A stretch of 64,000 nucleotides of DNA, taken from Bacteroidia bacterium. GTDB lineage: Bacteria; Bacteroidota; Bacteroidia; Flavobacteriales_D; Cryomorphaceae. Below are positions 27,449-35,968 of this stretch, one piece after another (the first letter of the stretch is position 1; the number at the start of each line of letters is the position of its first letter). The translations under genes and the position numbers were made by a program. Below the pieces are notes generated by a model. It saw only the letters and a program-made list of their open reading frames with translations, had not been told where the DNA came from and searched no databases. Location of the stretch: positions 62,001 to 126,000 of the forward strand of contig JAUICL010000001.1 of NCBI GenBank assembly GCA_030427905.1. The letters are read 5' to 3'.

Positions 27449-28342
27449 ATGAGGAGTTTCGACCCAAAAGATTTGAAAGTGCCCGTGTTACATGGACTTC
27501 TGCTCGGTACAATTGGTCCAAGACCTATTGCATTTGCCAGTACGGTAAACGATGCTGGAATTCCCAATCTGGCCCCTTTCAGCTTTTTCAATGTCTTCAG
27601 TGCCAATCCGCCCATTCTAATTTTCTCGCCAGCGAGACGCGGAAGAGACAACACCACGAAACACACGTACGAAAACGCGAAGTTAAATCGTGAAGTAGTC
27701 ATTAATGTTGTAGACTATGCTATGGTTCAGCAAATGTCGCTCGCTAGCACGGAGTATCCAGAAGGAACCAATGAGTTTATCAAGTCGGGCTTTACAATGG
27801 TCGATAGCGAAACCGTGCGACCTCCGCGCGTTGCTGAGTCGCCTGCGCAGTTTGAGTGCAAAGTAAATGATGTAGTTGAACTCGGAGCCAACGGTGGGGC
27901 TGGGAATCTCATCATTTGTGAAGTTACCAAGCTACACATTCGAGAAGATCTGCTTTCAGAAGATCTCAAGGTCGATCAAACCAAGATTGACACCGTAGCG
28001 CGGATGGGAGGAAACTGGTATAGTAGGGCTCATGGCGAAGCTTTGTTTGAAGTTGAAAAGCCACTACAAAAATTGGGCATTGGAGTCGATCAAATTCCGG
28101 AAGACATCCGAAATAGTCGTATCTTAACGGGCAATGATCTCGGTAAGCTCGGAAACGTGGAAACGATGCCGAATGAGACGGATGTGAACGACTTTAAGCT
28201 CACCGAACTCAGCGATCTTTTTGTAGAATACGAAGATCAAGCAACCAAACTTGAAGAACTCTTGCACCAAAAGGCCAAAAATTATCTTGACCAAGGTGAA
28301 GTGAATGAAGCTTGGATGACCTTATTAAGTTTTAATAATTAA
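27449..28342 (+). CDS. flavin reductase-like FMN-binding protein
   Basis: 297 residues from ATG 27449 (MRSFDPKDL); in-frame codons further upstream lie in the promoter. The flavin reductase/flavoredoxin split-barrel domain shows GTIGPRPIAFASTVNDAG, LAPFSFFNVFSANPPILIFS and VINVVDYAMVQQM, as in the FMN-binding, NAD(P)H-dependent family. The last 90 residues form a helical extension typical of Bacteroidota homologues. The redox partner is unknown. It is followed by a DUF3127 gene after 10 bases. Confidence 0.88.
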   Translation: MRSFDPKDLKVPVLHGLLLGTIGPRPIAFASTVNDAGIPNLAPFSFFNVFSANPPILIFSPARRGRDNTTKHTYENAKLNREVVINVVDYAMVQQMSLASTEYPEGTNEFIKSGFTMVDSETVRPPRVAESPAQFECKVNDVVELGANGGAGNLIICEVTKLHIREDLLSEDLKVDQTKIDTVARMGGNWYSRAHGEALFEVEKPLQKLGIGVDQIPEDIRNSRILTGNDLGKLGNVETMPNETDVNDFKLTELSDLFVEYEDQATKLEELLHQKAKNYLDQGEVNEAWMTLLSFNN

Positions 28343-28352
28343 AGAATACAGT

Positions 28353-28724
28353 ATGTTTTCAATCAACGGAAAACTCGTCGTTAAGAACGACACACAGCAA
28401 ATTACCGATACGTTCAAGAAGCGTGAATTCGTCATTAGCGACGAAGGGAGCCAATACCCTCAGGAGATCTCCTTTCAACTCGTTCAAGATAAGTGCGATT
28501 TGATCGACGCGTACGATATTGGGCAGGAGATCAAAGTAAACTTTAACATTCGCGGTCGCCGCTGGGAAAACCCAAAGACCAAAGAAGTGAAGTTCTTCAA
28601 TAGCCTTGATGCATGGCGCATTGAGTCTGCTGGTCAAGAAAGTCCTTCTAATGATTTGCCACCACTTCCAAATTCGGAACCTGCGAATATTGGGATGGAT
28701 GAAAGCGACGACCTACCCTTCTAA
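28353..28724 (+). CDS. DUF3127 protein (OB-fold-like)
   Basis: 123 residues. The DUF3127 domain (SINGKLVVKNDTQQITDTFK, KREFVISDE, KVNFNIRGRRW) is predicted to be an OB fold. The C-terminus is acidic and ends MDESDDLPF, resembling the acidic DDLPF tail of single-stranded DNA-binding proteins. I infer a possible nucleic-acid-binding role; the family is uncharacterised as far as I know. It is between the flavin reductase and the AtoE gene, within one likely transcript. Confidence 0.85.
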   Translation: MFSINGKLVVKNDTQQITDTFKKREFVISDEGSQYPQEISFQLVQDKCDLIDAYDIGQEIKVNFNIRGRRWENPKTKEVKFFNSLDAWRIESAGQESPSNDLPPLPNSEPANIGMDESDDLPF

Positions 28725-28730
28725 TTTGGA

Positions 28731-30137
28731 ATGAGCGGTCAAACGCCAAGAACATTTTCAGAAAAATTCGAACGAGTTTTTCATCAAATTTTACCGAGCC
28801 CCTTTACCCTTGCGGTGGGGCTCACTTTTTTCGTTTTACTTCTTGCCCTTTTCTTCTTCAAACCGTCGGAGAGCTCCTTTGGCGCCCATACCTTAAATGT
28901 AGTGGGCTATTGGTCTGACGGCATCTGGAAAGCACCTTTGCTCGTCTTTGCTTACCAGATGATGTTGATTCTGGTTTTGGGTCATGTCATAGCCTTATCA
29001 CCACCGGCTGAGCGCTTCATATCACTCGCTACAAAGCATTGTACATCTACACCTAAGGCAGCCGCAATTGTGACCTTTGTGTGTGTCGCTCTCGGTTTTA
29101 TCAATTGGGGGCTCACGCTAATTTTTGGTGCCGTTTTCGCTAGAAAAGTAGCCGAAAACGCAACCAGAAAAGGACTCAAGATCAATTACCCTTTGATTGC
29201 AGCTTGTGGCTACACCGGCATGATGGTTTGGCATGGTGGACTTTCAGGGAGTTCAGTAATCAAGGCAGCCGAACCAGGTCACCTTTCCGATCTGGTAGCC
29301 GGCCGGATGGGTGAACTACATCTCTCACTCTCCAATGTGGTAAGCTTCAGCGAAACAGTTTTCTCACCAATGAATATTTCAGCGAGCATAGCCTTGTTGA
29401 TCGTTCTGCCTTTTGGAGCATATGCACTTGGAAAAAATAGCCCAAGCACACGCGTGTACATCTCCCATCAAAAGCCGGCACGCCATTCAGAGATAAAGCT
29501 CGGATGGGCAGAAAAGTTTGACTACAAGTGGTATCCATCCTTCTTTCTTGGTCTTGTGGCTTTAGTGGCCGCAGTGATCATTGCCTCTAATTCGGTTTTG
29601 AATGGGAATTACAATTTCATCAACCCCAATTTCATCAATCTGACATTGCTTGGACTAGGGCTAATTCTACATGGCAGCTTAGCTCATTTTGCTGGGGCCG
29701 TGGAAGAAGCTATTAAAGGTGCGGCGAGCATTTTGATTCAGTTCCCCTTGTATTTTGGCATACTCGGTGTAATGCAAAACGCCGGTATTGTTGCGGAAAT
29801 ATCGCAGTTCTTCGTCTCCATTTCGAGTAGCTTCACCTATCCGATTTGGACCTTTCTAAGCGCTGGGTTTGTCAATATCCTGGTGCCAAGCGGTGGTGGC
29901 CAATGGATGGTACAAGGCCCTATTATCATCGAAGCGTCGCAAGAACTCAATTTGCCACTTGGAAAGAGCATTATGGCCATGGCCTATGGCGATCAAATCA
30001 CCAACATGCTGCAGCCGTTTTGGGCGCTCCCACTCTTATCTATTACTGGATTGAAAGCTCGAGACATTTTGCCGTACACCTTGTACTTTATGGTAATTGG
30101 CATACTGATCTTTGGAATTGCTTTGATTTTCTTTTAG
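28731..30137 (+). CDS. atoE: short-chain fatty acid transporter, AtoE/TIGR00366 family
   Basis: 468 residues, about 12 membrane helices. Family features are GFINWGLTLIFGAVFARKVA (about 118), GYTGMMVWHGGLSGSS (about 163) and the C-terminal FVNILVPSGGGQWMVQGP (about 379) with GDQITNMLQPFWALPLL. AtoE-like proteins carry short-chain fatty acids across the inner membrane; the substrate is inferred from the family. Its stop overlaps by 4 bases the stop of the convergent ABC permease gene. Confidence 0.9.
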   Translation: MSGQTPRTFSEKFERVFHQILPSPFTLAVGLTFFVLLLALFFFKPSESSFGAHTLNVVGYWSDGIWKAPLLVFAYQMMLILVLGHVIALSPPAERFISLATKHCTSTPKAAAIVTFVCVALGFINWGLTLIFGAVFARKVAENATRKGLKINYPLIAACGYTGMMVWHGGLSGSSVIKAAEPGHLSDLVAGRMGELHLSLSNVVSFSETVFSPMNISASIALLIVLPFGAYALGKNSPSTRVYISHQKPARHSEIKLGWAEKFDYKWYPSFFLGLVALVAAVIIASNSVLNGNYNFINPNFINLTLLGLGLILHGSLAHFAGAVEEAIKGAASILIQFPLYFGILGVMQNAGIVAEISQFFVSISSSFTYPIWTFLSAGFVNILVPSGGGQWMVQGPIIIEASQELNLPLGKSIMAMAYGDQITNMLQPFWALPLLSITGLKARDILPYTLYFMVIGILIFGIALIFF

Positions 30138-31345
30138 GCCGAGCGCGTGTCTAAACTGTCTCGGAGACCGCTTCCAATCAACATGAACGAGAGGACCAAC
30201 ATCAGGATACAAAGCCCAGGTAGTATAGCCAGGTAGGCCATATCAGTGGTGATGTACGTGTAATGCTCTTTGATCATTTGACCCCAAGAAGGTGTGGGTA
30301 TTTGTGCTCCAATTCCCAGGAAGCTCAGCCCAGCTTCGAGTAGAATAGCTGAAGCAAAATTAGCAGCCGAAACGACGATGACCGGCCCCATAATATTTGG
30401 CAGAATGTGTTTGAAAATAATTCGCGCAGGGCGATATCCGAGTGCCTTTGCTGCTTCCACGTACTCCAAATTTCTCGCCGATAAAACCTGCCCCCGTACT
30501 ACTCTGGCCACTTCCACCCACATGGTCATTCCCACTGCGATAAAAACCTGGACAAAGCCTTTTCCTAGTGCAAAAGTGATGGCAATGACTAGAAGTAATG
30601 TCGGAATAGACCAAATCACATTGATTAGCCATGTGATAACATCATCGATCCATCCACCATAGTACCCTGCCAATGCACCGAGACCAATGCCAAGGACTAA
30701 TGAGATGAAGACCGATATGAAGCCCACCGAGAGAGACACGATAGTACCTGCCATTAATCTACTCAAGAGGTCACGACCAAACTTATCTGTACCCAACCAA
30801 TACGTTCGCTTAACTAAAGAGCCACTTTCTACTTGCGATCTCAACTCGGAAGTGGTGCGCTCAATCACATCTCCAGAAACCAGCGTAATCTGATGAATGC
30901 CATTCTCTGAATTCACGCCCTCAATGGAGTACAAAACATCGGCTAAATGTATTTGGAAGGGTCTTCCCGCTATGGAATCATTGCCCGAGTACTGAAAGCC
31001 ACGAATGGAGTCATTCGAAAACTGATAAGCGTACACCGGTAAAAAATTGTAAGGTTCATCTTTTCCACCGAAAAACAACTGAGCAAAAAAACCAGGGGCT
31101 GAATAGGTATGATTCTTTTGAACTTCAATTCCTTCTATTTCAAAGCCGATTGGCTTCTTCGAAAGTGCGAGAGCCTGACTATTTGCATCTACAGATGAGT
31201 CAGGCCGGAGAAGGCTTCCCAAAATTGCGATCACCGTGGCAAGTGCTATGATCGAAAGACCAAATACGGCAAGCTTGTTTTGCTTAAACCGAGCCCAGGC
31301 CATTTGCGATGGCGACAAACCGTCAAGTACTATTTTCTTTTTCAC
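30134..31345 (-). CDS. ABC transporter permease, DppC/OppC type
   Basis: 403 residues starting at GTG 31345, which overlaps the glycosyltransferase stop as GTGA. An in-frame start further upstream would lie deep inside that gene. One N-terminal helix (about 31-53) is followed by a large periplasmic domain of about 130 residues, then the DppC-type permease core with GTDKFGRDLLSRLMAG and the EAA loop EYVEAAKALGYRPARIIFKH. It probably belongs to a peptide-type importer whose other subunits are elsewhere. Confidence 0.88.
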   Translation of the reverse strand: MKKKIVLDGLSPSQMAWARFKQNKLAVFGLSIIALATVIAILGSLLRPDSSVDANSQALALSKKPIGFEIEGIEVQKNHTYSAPGFFAQLFFGGKDEPYNFLPVYAYQFSNDSIRGFQYSGNDSIAGRPFQIHLADVLYSIEGVNSENGIHQITLVSGDVIERTTSELRSQVESGSLVKRTYWLGTDKFGRDLLSRLMAGTIVSLSVGFISVFISLVLGIGLGALAGYYGGWIDDVITWLINVIWSIPTLLLVIAITFALGKGFVQVFIAVGMTMWVEVARVVRGQVLSARNLEYVEAAKALGYRPARIIFKHILPNIMGPVIVVSAANFASAILLEAGLSFLGIGAQIPTPSWGQMIKEHYTYITTDMAYLAILPGLCILMLVLSFMLIGSGLRDSLDTRSA

Positions 31346-32406
31346 CGCCAATCTGGCCTTCGGGTTAAAATTGCAATTAGGAGCATGAAAAGATAAAACG
31401 GGTATATCAGCATAAACAGCGGTACATAACCCAATAAATCGCTTCGGTATAAAACGCGAACCGCCTTGATTGAGATGAACCCCAACACAACCCACATTCC
31501 TATTGTGGTCGAAAGTAATACATCCGCATCACTCTTCAAGGCGAGCAGAAGCATAATTGGAAGCCCGAGAATAACGATCGCAGATAAAATGGTCACCGCT
31601 TTAAACCAAATCGATTCCACTTTGGGTGACTTACCGGCCCAACGTACACGCTGATTAAACAGGATCTTCAAACTATTCGGAAATCCAACAGGTACGGGTT
31701 TGTCGATTCTTACGACTCCTAAGGATTTAGAACCCCACTTCTTTTGAATCGCTATCATCAGAAACATATCATCACCACTAGCGAGCTCCCAATCATCACG
31801 ATCTTGGACTGTGTCTAAAAAGGCTTGTTTTGAGTAGATGAGAGCGGCCCCATTTGAGAGGAGTGGTCTGCCCCGTTTCATAGATTCTAGACCAATAAAA
31901 TGAAGAACGGAAAATTCGACATCGAAGAATTTACGAATCAGCCCTCTACCTTTGCTCGGACTCAATGGTACGAGACTAAACAATTCATTCTCGCTTCGCT
32001 CCCATAAGTCAAACTTTACTCCACCCAAGTCCAAATCAGCATCACATTGGAAGATAATTGAATTGGAAGCGCGCTCAACTCCATTCTTGATAGCGAATTT
32101 TTTTCCCTTCTCCTTCTGAGCAATTACGACAATAGATTCTGGTATGGTCAACTCTTCCCACCAGACCGTGCTGGAGTGATCATCCACCAAAATCACTTCG
32201 AGCCCAGGACTTCTTTGGCAAAGAAGTTCGATTTCTTGTAGAAGTGTTGGAAGTCGCGACATCTCATTTCTAACAGGAATGACGATAGTGACATCACGAC
32301 TTAAAGGCGTCTTAGTTGAGTATTTCCATTTTTGAAAAAGGATTCGATACAAGCATTGTACATATACGGCGAGTATGATCACCCAAAGTATACTTACAAA
32401 AATCAC
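31342..32406 (-). CDS. membrane glycosyltransferase family 2
   Basis: 354 residues starting at GTG 32406, overlapping the upstream stop as GTGA. An N-terminal helix precedes a GT-A catalytic domain: VTIVIPVRNEMSRLPTLLQE, VILVDDHSS, a DxD-like FQCDADLDL, and ASGDDMFLMIA with the later QKKWGSK and QRVRW (QxxRW motif of processive GT2). Three C-terminal helices follow. It probably transfers a sugar to a lipid at the inner membrane. It is next to a flippase-like gene. Confidence 0.88.
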   Translation of the reverse strand: MIFVSILWVIILAVYVQCLYRILFQKWKYSTKTPLSRDVTIVIPVRNEMSRLPTLLQEIELLCQRSPGLEVILVDDHSSTVWWEELTIPESIVVIAQKEKGKKFAIKNGVERASNSIIFQCDADLDLGGVKFDLWERSENELFSLVPLSPSKGRGLIRKFFDVEFSVLHFIGLESMKRGRPLLSNGAALIYSKQAFLDTVQDRDDWELASGDDMFLMIAIQKKWGSKSLGVVRIDKPVPVGFPNSLKILFNQRVRWAGKSPKVESIWFKAVTILSAIVILGLPIMLLLALKSDADVLLSTTIGMWVVLGFISIKAVRVLYRSDLLGYVPLFMLIYPFYLFMLLIAILTRRPDWR

Positions 32407-33335
32407 CTTGAGTACGCTTTCCGAAGTTCAGAACGAAAGAAAATCTGCGAGCCAACTACGGCTGGAACGGCCACATTTACCAACCAAACCAATACAGTAG
32501 CCGCAGCTGCCAGCCACGGCTCTCCCATGGAAGGCCCAAGGAGCCAAACTGCAATCAATTCCCGAGACCCTAATTCACCTAGCGCCGTAAAGGGCACGAT
32601 AGACTGAAGAAGGTAGAGTGATGCGATCCCAGCGAATAAAAGGCTCATATCTCCCTCATACCCAAAATACAAGAAAGATAGGCTTAACTGGGCGCTGAAA
32701 ACTCCATATCGCAATACAGCCCAGAAAAGGGCCTTCAACCCTTGCAAAAGTTCTAAAGTCCTGATCGAATCTATTGCTTTGTCATAAAAGCTTTGAATGG
32801 AAGAATAAAGCCTTTTTCTAAAAAGTAAAAAACCAGCAAGCCCGATTCCTAGGCATAGAATGACCGTTTGGTTTAACTGAAACTCACCTAGCGTATCGGG
32901 TTTAAAACAAGCTAAGCCGATGACTCCAAAAAACACCGTTACGGTTCCTTGAAAACTACCACTTAAAAAAGTAGCCATGGTGGCTGCGATACGATCTGAC
33001 TTCGGCACCACTTGTACTCTTCCCAAAAAATCTCCTAGCCTGTTTGGTGACACAAATGCCGTGACAGCCCCCATCAACACCCCTTTAACGGCGATACGCA
33101 TTGAGATCTTCGGCAAGAACACACGCCACTTCAGAGATTCTAAAAGCAGATTGGCGGGCCAAAGAATAACAACCATGAACAGGTAGATGGCATTTTGGTG
33201 AAACATATCGCCGAGTCTATCCGCAATACCCTGCAAGGACTGTCCGCTCAAAAACAAGACATAGGCCAATGCCACAAATGGCAAGATTAACTTTAAGAGT
33301 CGTATGGCTCGTTGCTTGATGCGGGTTTTATACAT
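32403..33335 (-). CDS. flippase-like membrane protein (LPG synthase TM/UPF0104 family)
   Basis: 310 residues from ATG 33335 (MYKTRIKQ). An in-frame start further upstream would overlap ruvC. About 8 helices with the family landmarks LLLESLKWRVFLPKISMR, SPNRLGDFLGRVQ (about 93) and FTALGELGSRELIAVWLLG (about 250). The family includes putative glycolipid flippases. Overlap with the GT2 gene suggests synthesis and transport of one lipid-linked product. It is divergent from ruvC, with 19 bases between starts. Confidence 0.85.
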   Translation of the reverse strand: MYKTRIKQRAIRLLKLILPFVALAYVLFLSGQSLQGIADRLGDMFHQNAIYLFMVVILWPANLLLESLKWRVFLPKISMRIAVKGVLMGAVTAFVSPNRLGDFLGRVQVVPKSDRIAATMATFLSGSFQGTVTVFFGVIGLACFKPDTLGEFQLNQTVILCLGIGLAGFLLFRKRLYSSIQSFYDKAIDSIRTLELLQGLKALFWAVLRYGVFSAQLSLSFLYFGYEGDMSLLFAGIASLYLLQSIVPFTALGELGSRELIAVWLLGPSMGEPWLAAAATVLVWLVNVAVPAVVGSQIFFRSELRKAYSR

Positions 33336-33338
33336 TTG
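33312..33338 (+). promoter_or_regulatory. promoter of ruvC
   Basis: TTG at 33312-33314, a 16-base spacer, and TACATTTG at 33331-33338. It overlaps the start of the divergent flippase-like gene and leaves a leader of about 10 bases before the ruvC start. Confidence 0.55.
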
Positions 33339-33354
33339 ACGTAAAGGTATAAGA

Positions 33355-33909
33355 TTGGCGTCAGAACGAATCATTTTAGGAATAGATCCTGGTACCACAG
33401 TGATGGGCTACGGAGTGATATCTGTTGAAAAGGGGAAGTTACAACTCGTTTGTCACGGGATTCTACGCCTTGAAAAGATCAATGACCACGGAACCAAGCT
33501 CAAAAGAATTTTCGAAAAAGTGATCAGTCTTGCCGATCAATACCATCCAGACGAGCTAGCCATCGAAGCTCCATTTTTTGGTAAGAATGTACAGTCGATG
33601 TTGAAACTAGGGCGCGCACAGGGCGTAGCTATTGCCGCTGCACTTCACCGCGAAATACCTTATACCGAGTATGCACCAAAGCGTATCAAGCAATCGATAA
33701 CGGGAAATGGAAATGCCAGCAAGGAACAAGTGGCCAGAATGGTCCAATCACTGCTAAAGATGAAGGAAATCCCAGAGTTTCTGGATGCAACCGATGGATT
33801 GGCGGCGGCGGTTTGCCATAGCTTTCAAGGAGATCGCAACACGACTACCGATTCTTACAGCAGTTGGAAGGGGTTTCTTTCAAAAAACCCGGGTCGCAAA
33901 ATTCGTTGA
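33355..33909 (+). CDS. ruvC: crossover junction endodeoxyribonuclease RuvC
   Basis: 184 residues, Holliday junction resolvase. The start is TTG 33355, preceded by AAAGGT. The four acidic active-site residues are D11 (GIDPGT), E71 (AIEAPFF), D144 and D147 ([14 protein letters not shown]). Length is normal. Its stop directly abuts the stop of the convergent HIT gene. Confidence 0.95.
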   Translation: MASERIILGIDPGTTVMGYGVISVEKGKLQLVCHGILRLEKINDHGTKLKRIFEKVISLADQYHPDELAIEAPFFGKNVQSMLKLGRAQGVAIAAALHREIPYTEYAPKRIKQSITGNGNASKEQVARMVQSLLKMKEIPEFLDATDGLAAAVCHSFQGDRNTTTDSYSSWKGFLSKNPGRKIR

Positions 33910-34299
33910 TCAGGCCTTCCGAATAGCTTCAGCTACGGCAGCCATTTCATCATTGCTAAGCGTCAATTTAGGCTTAGCAAAATTCATATCAGAGACAACA
34001 TCCATAGGGATGAGATGAATATGTGTATGTGGTACTTCTAGACCGATAACTGACACGCCAATACGTTCACACGGAATCACCTTCTTCACTTTCACAGCCA
34101 CTTTTTTAGCAAAGACAATAAGTTCAGCTAGACCTTGGTCTTCCATATCGAAAATATAGTCTACTTCCAATTTTGGTACTACCAAGGTGTGGCCCTTTCT
34201 CAATGGGCTTATGTCTAGAAAAGCGATATGCTTATCGTCTTCGGCAACTATATGCCCGGGGATTTCTTTATTGATGATTTTCGTGAAAATTGACGCCAT
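33910..34299 (-). CDS. HIT-family nucleotide hydrolase
   Basis: 129 residues. The HIT motif is VPHTHIHLIP near the C-terminus, with the early IVAEDDKHIAFLDISPL and GHTLVVPKLEVDYIFD. Such proteins hydrolyse AMP-linked nucleotides (Hint group). It is 3 bases downstream of greA, in one operon. Confidence 0.93.
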   Translation of the reverse strand: MASIFTKIINKEIPGHIVAEDDKHIAFLDISPLRKGHTLVVPKLEVDYIFDMEDQGLAELIVFAKKVAVKVKKVIPCERIGVSVIGLEVPHTHIHLIPMDVVSDMNFAKPKLTLSNDEMAAVAEAIRKA

Positions 34300-34302
34300 C
34301 TC

Positions 34303-34776
34303 CTAACGGGTAATGCTCAAAATTTCAAACTTAACCAACCCTGATGGAATCTGGATCTCAGCTATATCACCAACTGATTTTCCAAGAATACCTTTTCCAA
34401 TAGGAGAATCTACCGATAGCTTTTGGGCTTTCAGGTCAGCTTCATTTTCGGCAACCAATTGGTACTTCATCACTCTGCCGTTAGCCGTGTTCTTAATTTC
34501 CACCTTGCTTAAGATAAAAGCCTTGGAAGTATCCATCTGGCTTTCATCAACAATACGAGCATTAGCGATCACCGTCTCAAGCTTCGCAATACGTGCTTCA
34601 AGGAGCCCTTGGGCTTCTTTAGCAGCATCATACTCAGCATTTTCAGACAAGTCACCTTTATCTCTCGCTTCAGCTATCTGCTTCGAAATAGAAGGTCGCT
34701 CCACAGACTTCATGTGCTGTAGCTCACTCTTCAACTTCTTCAATCCTTCTTCTGTGTAGTAATTTATCTGTGACAT
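34303..34776 (-). CDS. greA: transcription elongation factor GreA
   Basis: 157 residues from ATG 34776 (MSQINYY), matching the family. It has the N-terminal coiled coil with ARDKGDLSENAEYDAAKEAQ (tip residues D, E) and the C-terminal FKBP-like domain with SPIGKGILGKSVGDIAEI. GreA stimulates transcript cleavage by stalled RNA polymerase. It is followed by the HIT gene. Confidence 0.96.
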   Translation of the reverse strand: MSQINYYTEEGLKKLKSELQHMKSVERPSISKQIAEARDKGDLSENAEYDAAKEAQGLLEARIAKLETVIANARIVDESQMDTSKAFILSKVEIKNTANGRVMKYQLVAENEADLKAQKLSVDSPIGKGILGKSVGDIAEIQIPSGLVKFEILSITR

Positions 34777-34800
34777 CGTTTTTAGGTAATGGTATATGTC

Positions 34801-34831
34801 AAAAAAGAGAAAACCCAAAAAGGGCTTTCTC
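34801..34831 (-). terminator. terminator of the TonB/secreted/PorV operon
   Basis: On the minus strand a 10-bp stem (GAGAAAGCCC / GGGTTTTCTC, one G-U pair), loop of five T, then six T. It lies between the PorV/PorQ gene stop and greA. Confidence 0.78.
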
Positions 34832-34866
34832 AATTTCTAATACAAAGATATAATAAGTTAAATACC

Positions 34867-35934
34867 TTATTCAGCTCTTCCTAAATGAATTCTAGCTCCA
34901 ATAGCATGCGTTCCATCAAATGGATCAGAAGCTCTGTATCCGTAGTCTAGACTCACTCTTGACTTTTTATCTCCGAATTCTAATTCAACTCCGGCACCAG
35001 CTGCAAATCCCGTGTATGCAATTCTACGGTCATCAGCATTTCCGATATTCTCCTCATAATGATAACCCGCTCTCAAGTACACTAGCTTCTTGAAAGAGTA
35101 TACCACTCCCAGCTTATAATTATCATTCGAAAAAGAATTGGCGATAAAGGCTCCGTGAGCTGTGAGATCGTGGTCTTCTGCTAGAATGAAGTCATAGCTA
35201 AACCCGATTGAAACCAATGAAGGAAGCTCATAACTCTCAGAACGAAACTCAGAAGTGAGAACATAATCTCCCCCTGGGGCAGTTGACTGGAAGCTAAAAC
35301 CATCTCCGCTGTAGGCCATAGTCGGTCCAACATTCTTCAATGAAATTCCAAACTTCACTTGATCTCTAGCTCCTGTAACATACTTAATACCTGCATCAAA
35401 TGCCACTCCGTTGGCTTTCAAGTCAGAGATGCTCTCGTTAACGATTTTCACCGTAATACCTCCATAGATACTGTTCGAGAAAGCCTTTGCATAGGATAGA
35501 CCAATATTAACCATGCTTACGTTAAAAGTGGTCCCATCACCATCTGGCGTTTCAGTGGTAGTACGTCGAATATCTCCAAAATTGTATGAACTGATACTCA
35601 ATCCAATCGCCCCTGTTTCACCAAGGCGCTGTGCGAGCCCGAAAGTATTGACTCCGACATCAGAACCTGAGAGGTAATTCATGTGAGTAAAGGCCACTTC
35701 TGTAGATTTCACAAAAGCCAATCCCCCAACATTCTGGAACATAGATTCAACAGGGCTAGCGTCGGCTTGGTTTGCACCTGCAACACCATTACTGCGAACC
35801 CATGGGTTTACTAATAATTGCATCCCACCGGCAGAACCAGCACGGTCTGGATTTCCAGCAAATACCGGAGAAACCATCGACACTGTAAGCAGCAGTGCAA
35901 CACTTTGGAAGATTGATCTAGCAATATATTTCAT
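34867..35934 (-). CDS. PorV/PorQ-family outer-membrane protein
   Basis: 355 residues with a signal peptide (1-26, ending SPVFAG). It is a FadL-like beta-barrel of the PorV/PorQ (UPF0164) family: VNPWVRSNGVAGANQADASP, VESMFQNVGGLAFVKSTEVA and repeated amphipathic strands ending in GAGVELEFG and IGARIHLG. PorV in Porphyromonas is the T9SS shuttle for cargo. It sits directly downstream of a large C-terminal-sorting-domain protein, suggesting it handles that partner. It is the last gene of a three-gene operon. Confidence 0.87.
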   Translation of the reverse strand: MKYIARSIFQSVALLLTVSMVSPVFAGNPDRAGSAGGMQLLVNPWVRSNGVAGANQADASPVESMFQNVGGLAFVKSTEVAFTHMNYLSGSDVGVNTFGLAQRLGETGAIGLSISSYNFGDIRRTTTETPDGDGTTFNVSMVNIGLSYAKAFSNSIYGGITVKIVNESISDLKANGVAFDAGIKYVTGARDQVKFGISLKNVGPTMAYSGDGFSFQSTAPGGDYVLTSEFRSESYELPSLVSIGFSYDFILAEDHDLTAHGAFIANSFSNDNYKLGVVYSFKKLVYLRAGYHYEENIGNADDRRIAYTGFAAGAGVELEFGDKKSRVSLDYGYRASDPFDGTHAIGARIHLGRAE

Positions 35935-35968
35935 ATGTCTACTATTGATCTCTTTGATTGTTCAAGAA

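Noticed and set aside
30134-31495. Longer ABC permease reading frame beginning at 31495
   Set aside because: It would overlap the end of the GT2 gene by more than 150 bases. GTG 31345 gives the family N-terminus and a 4-base overlap.
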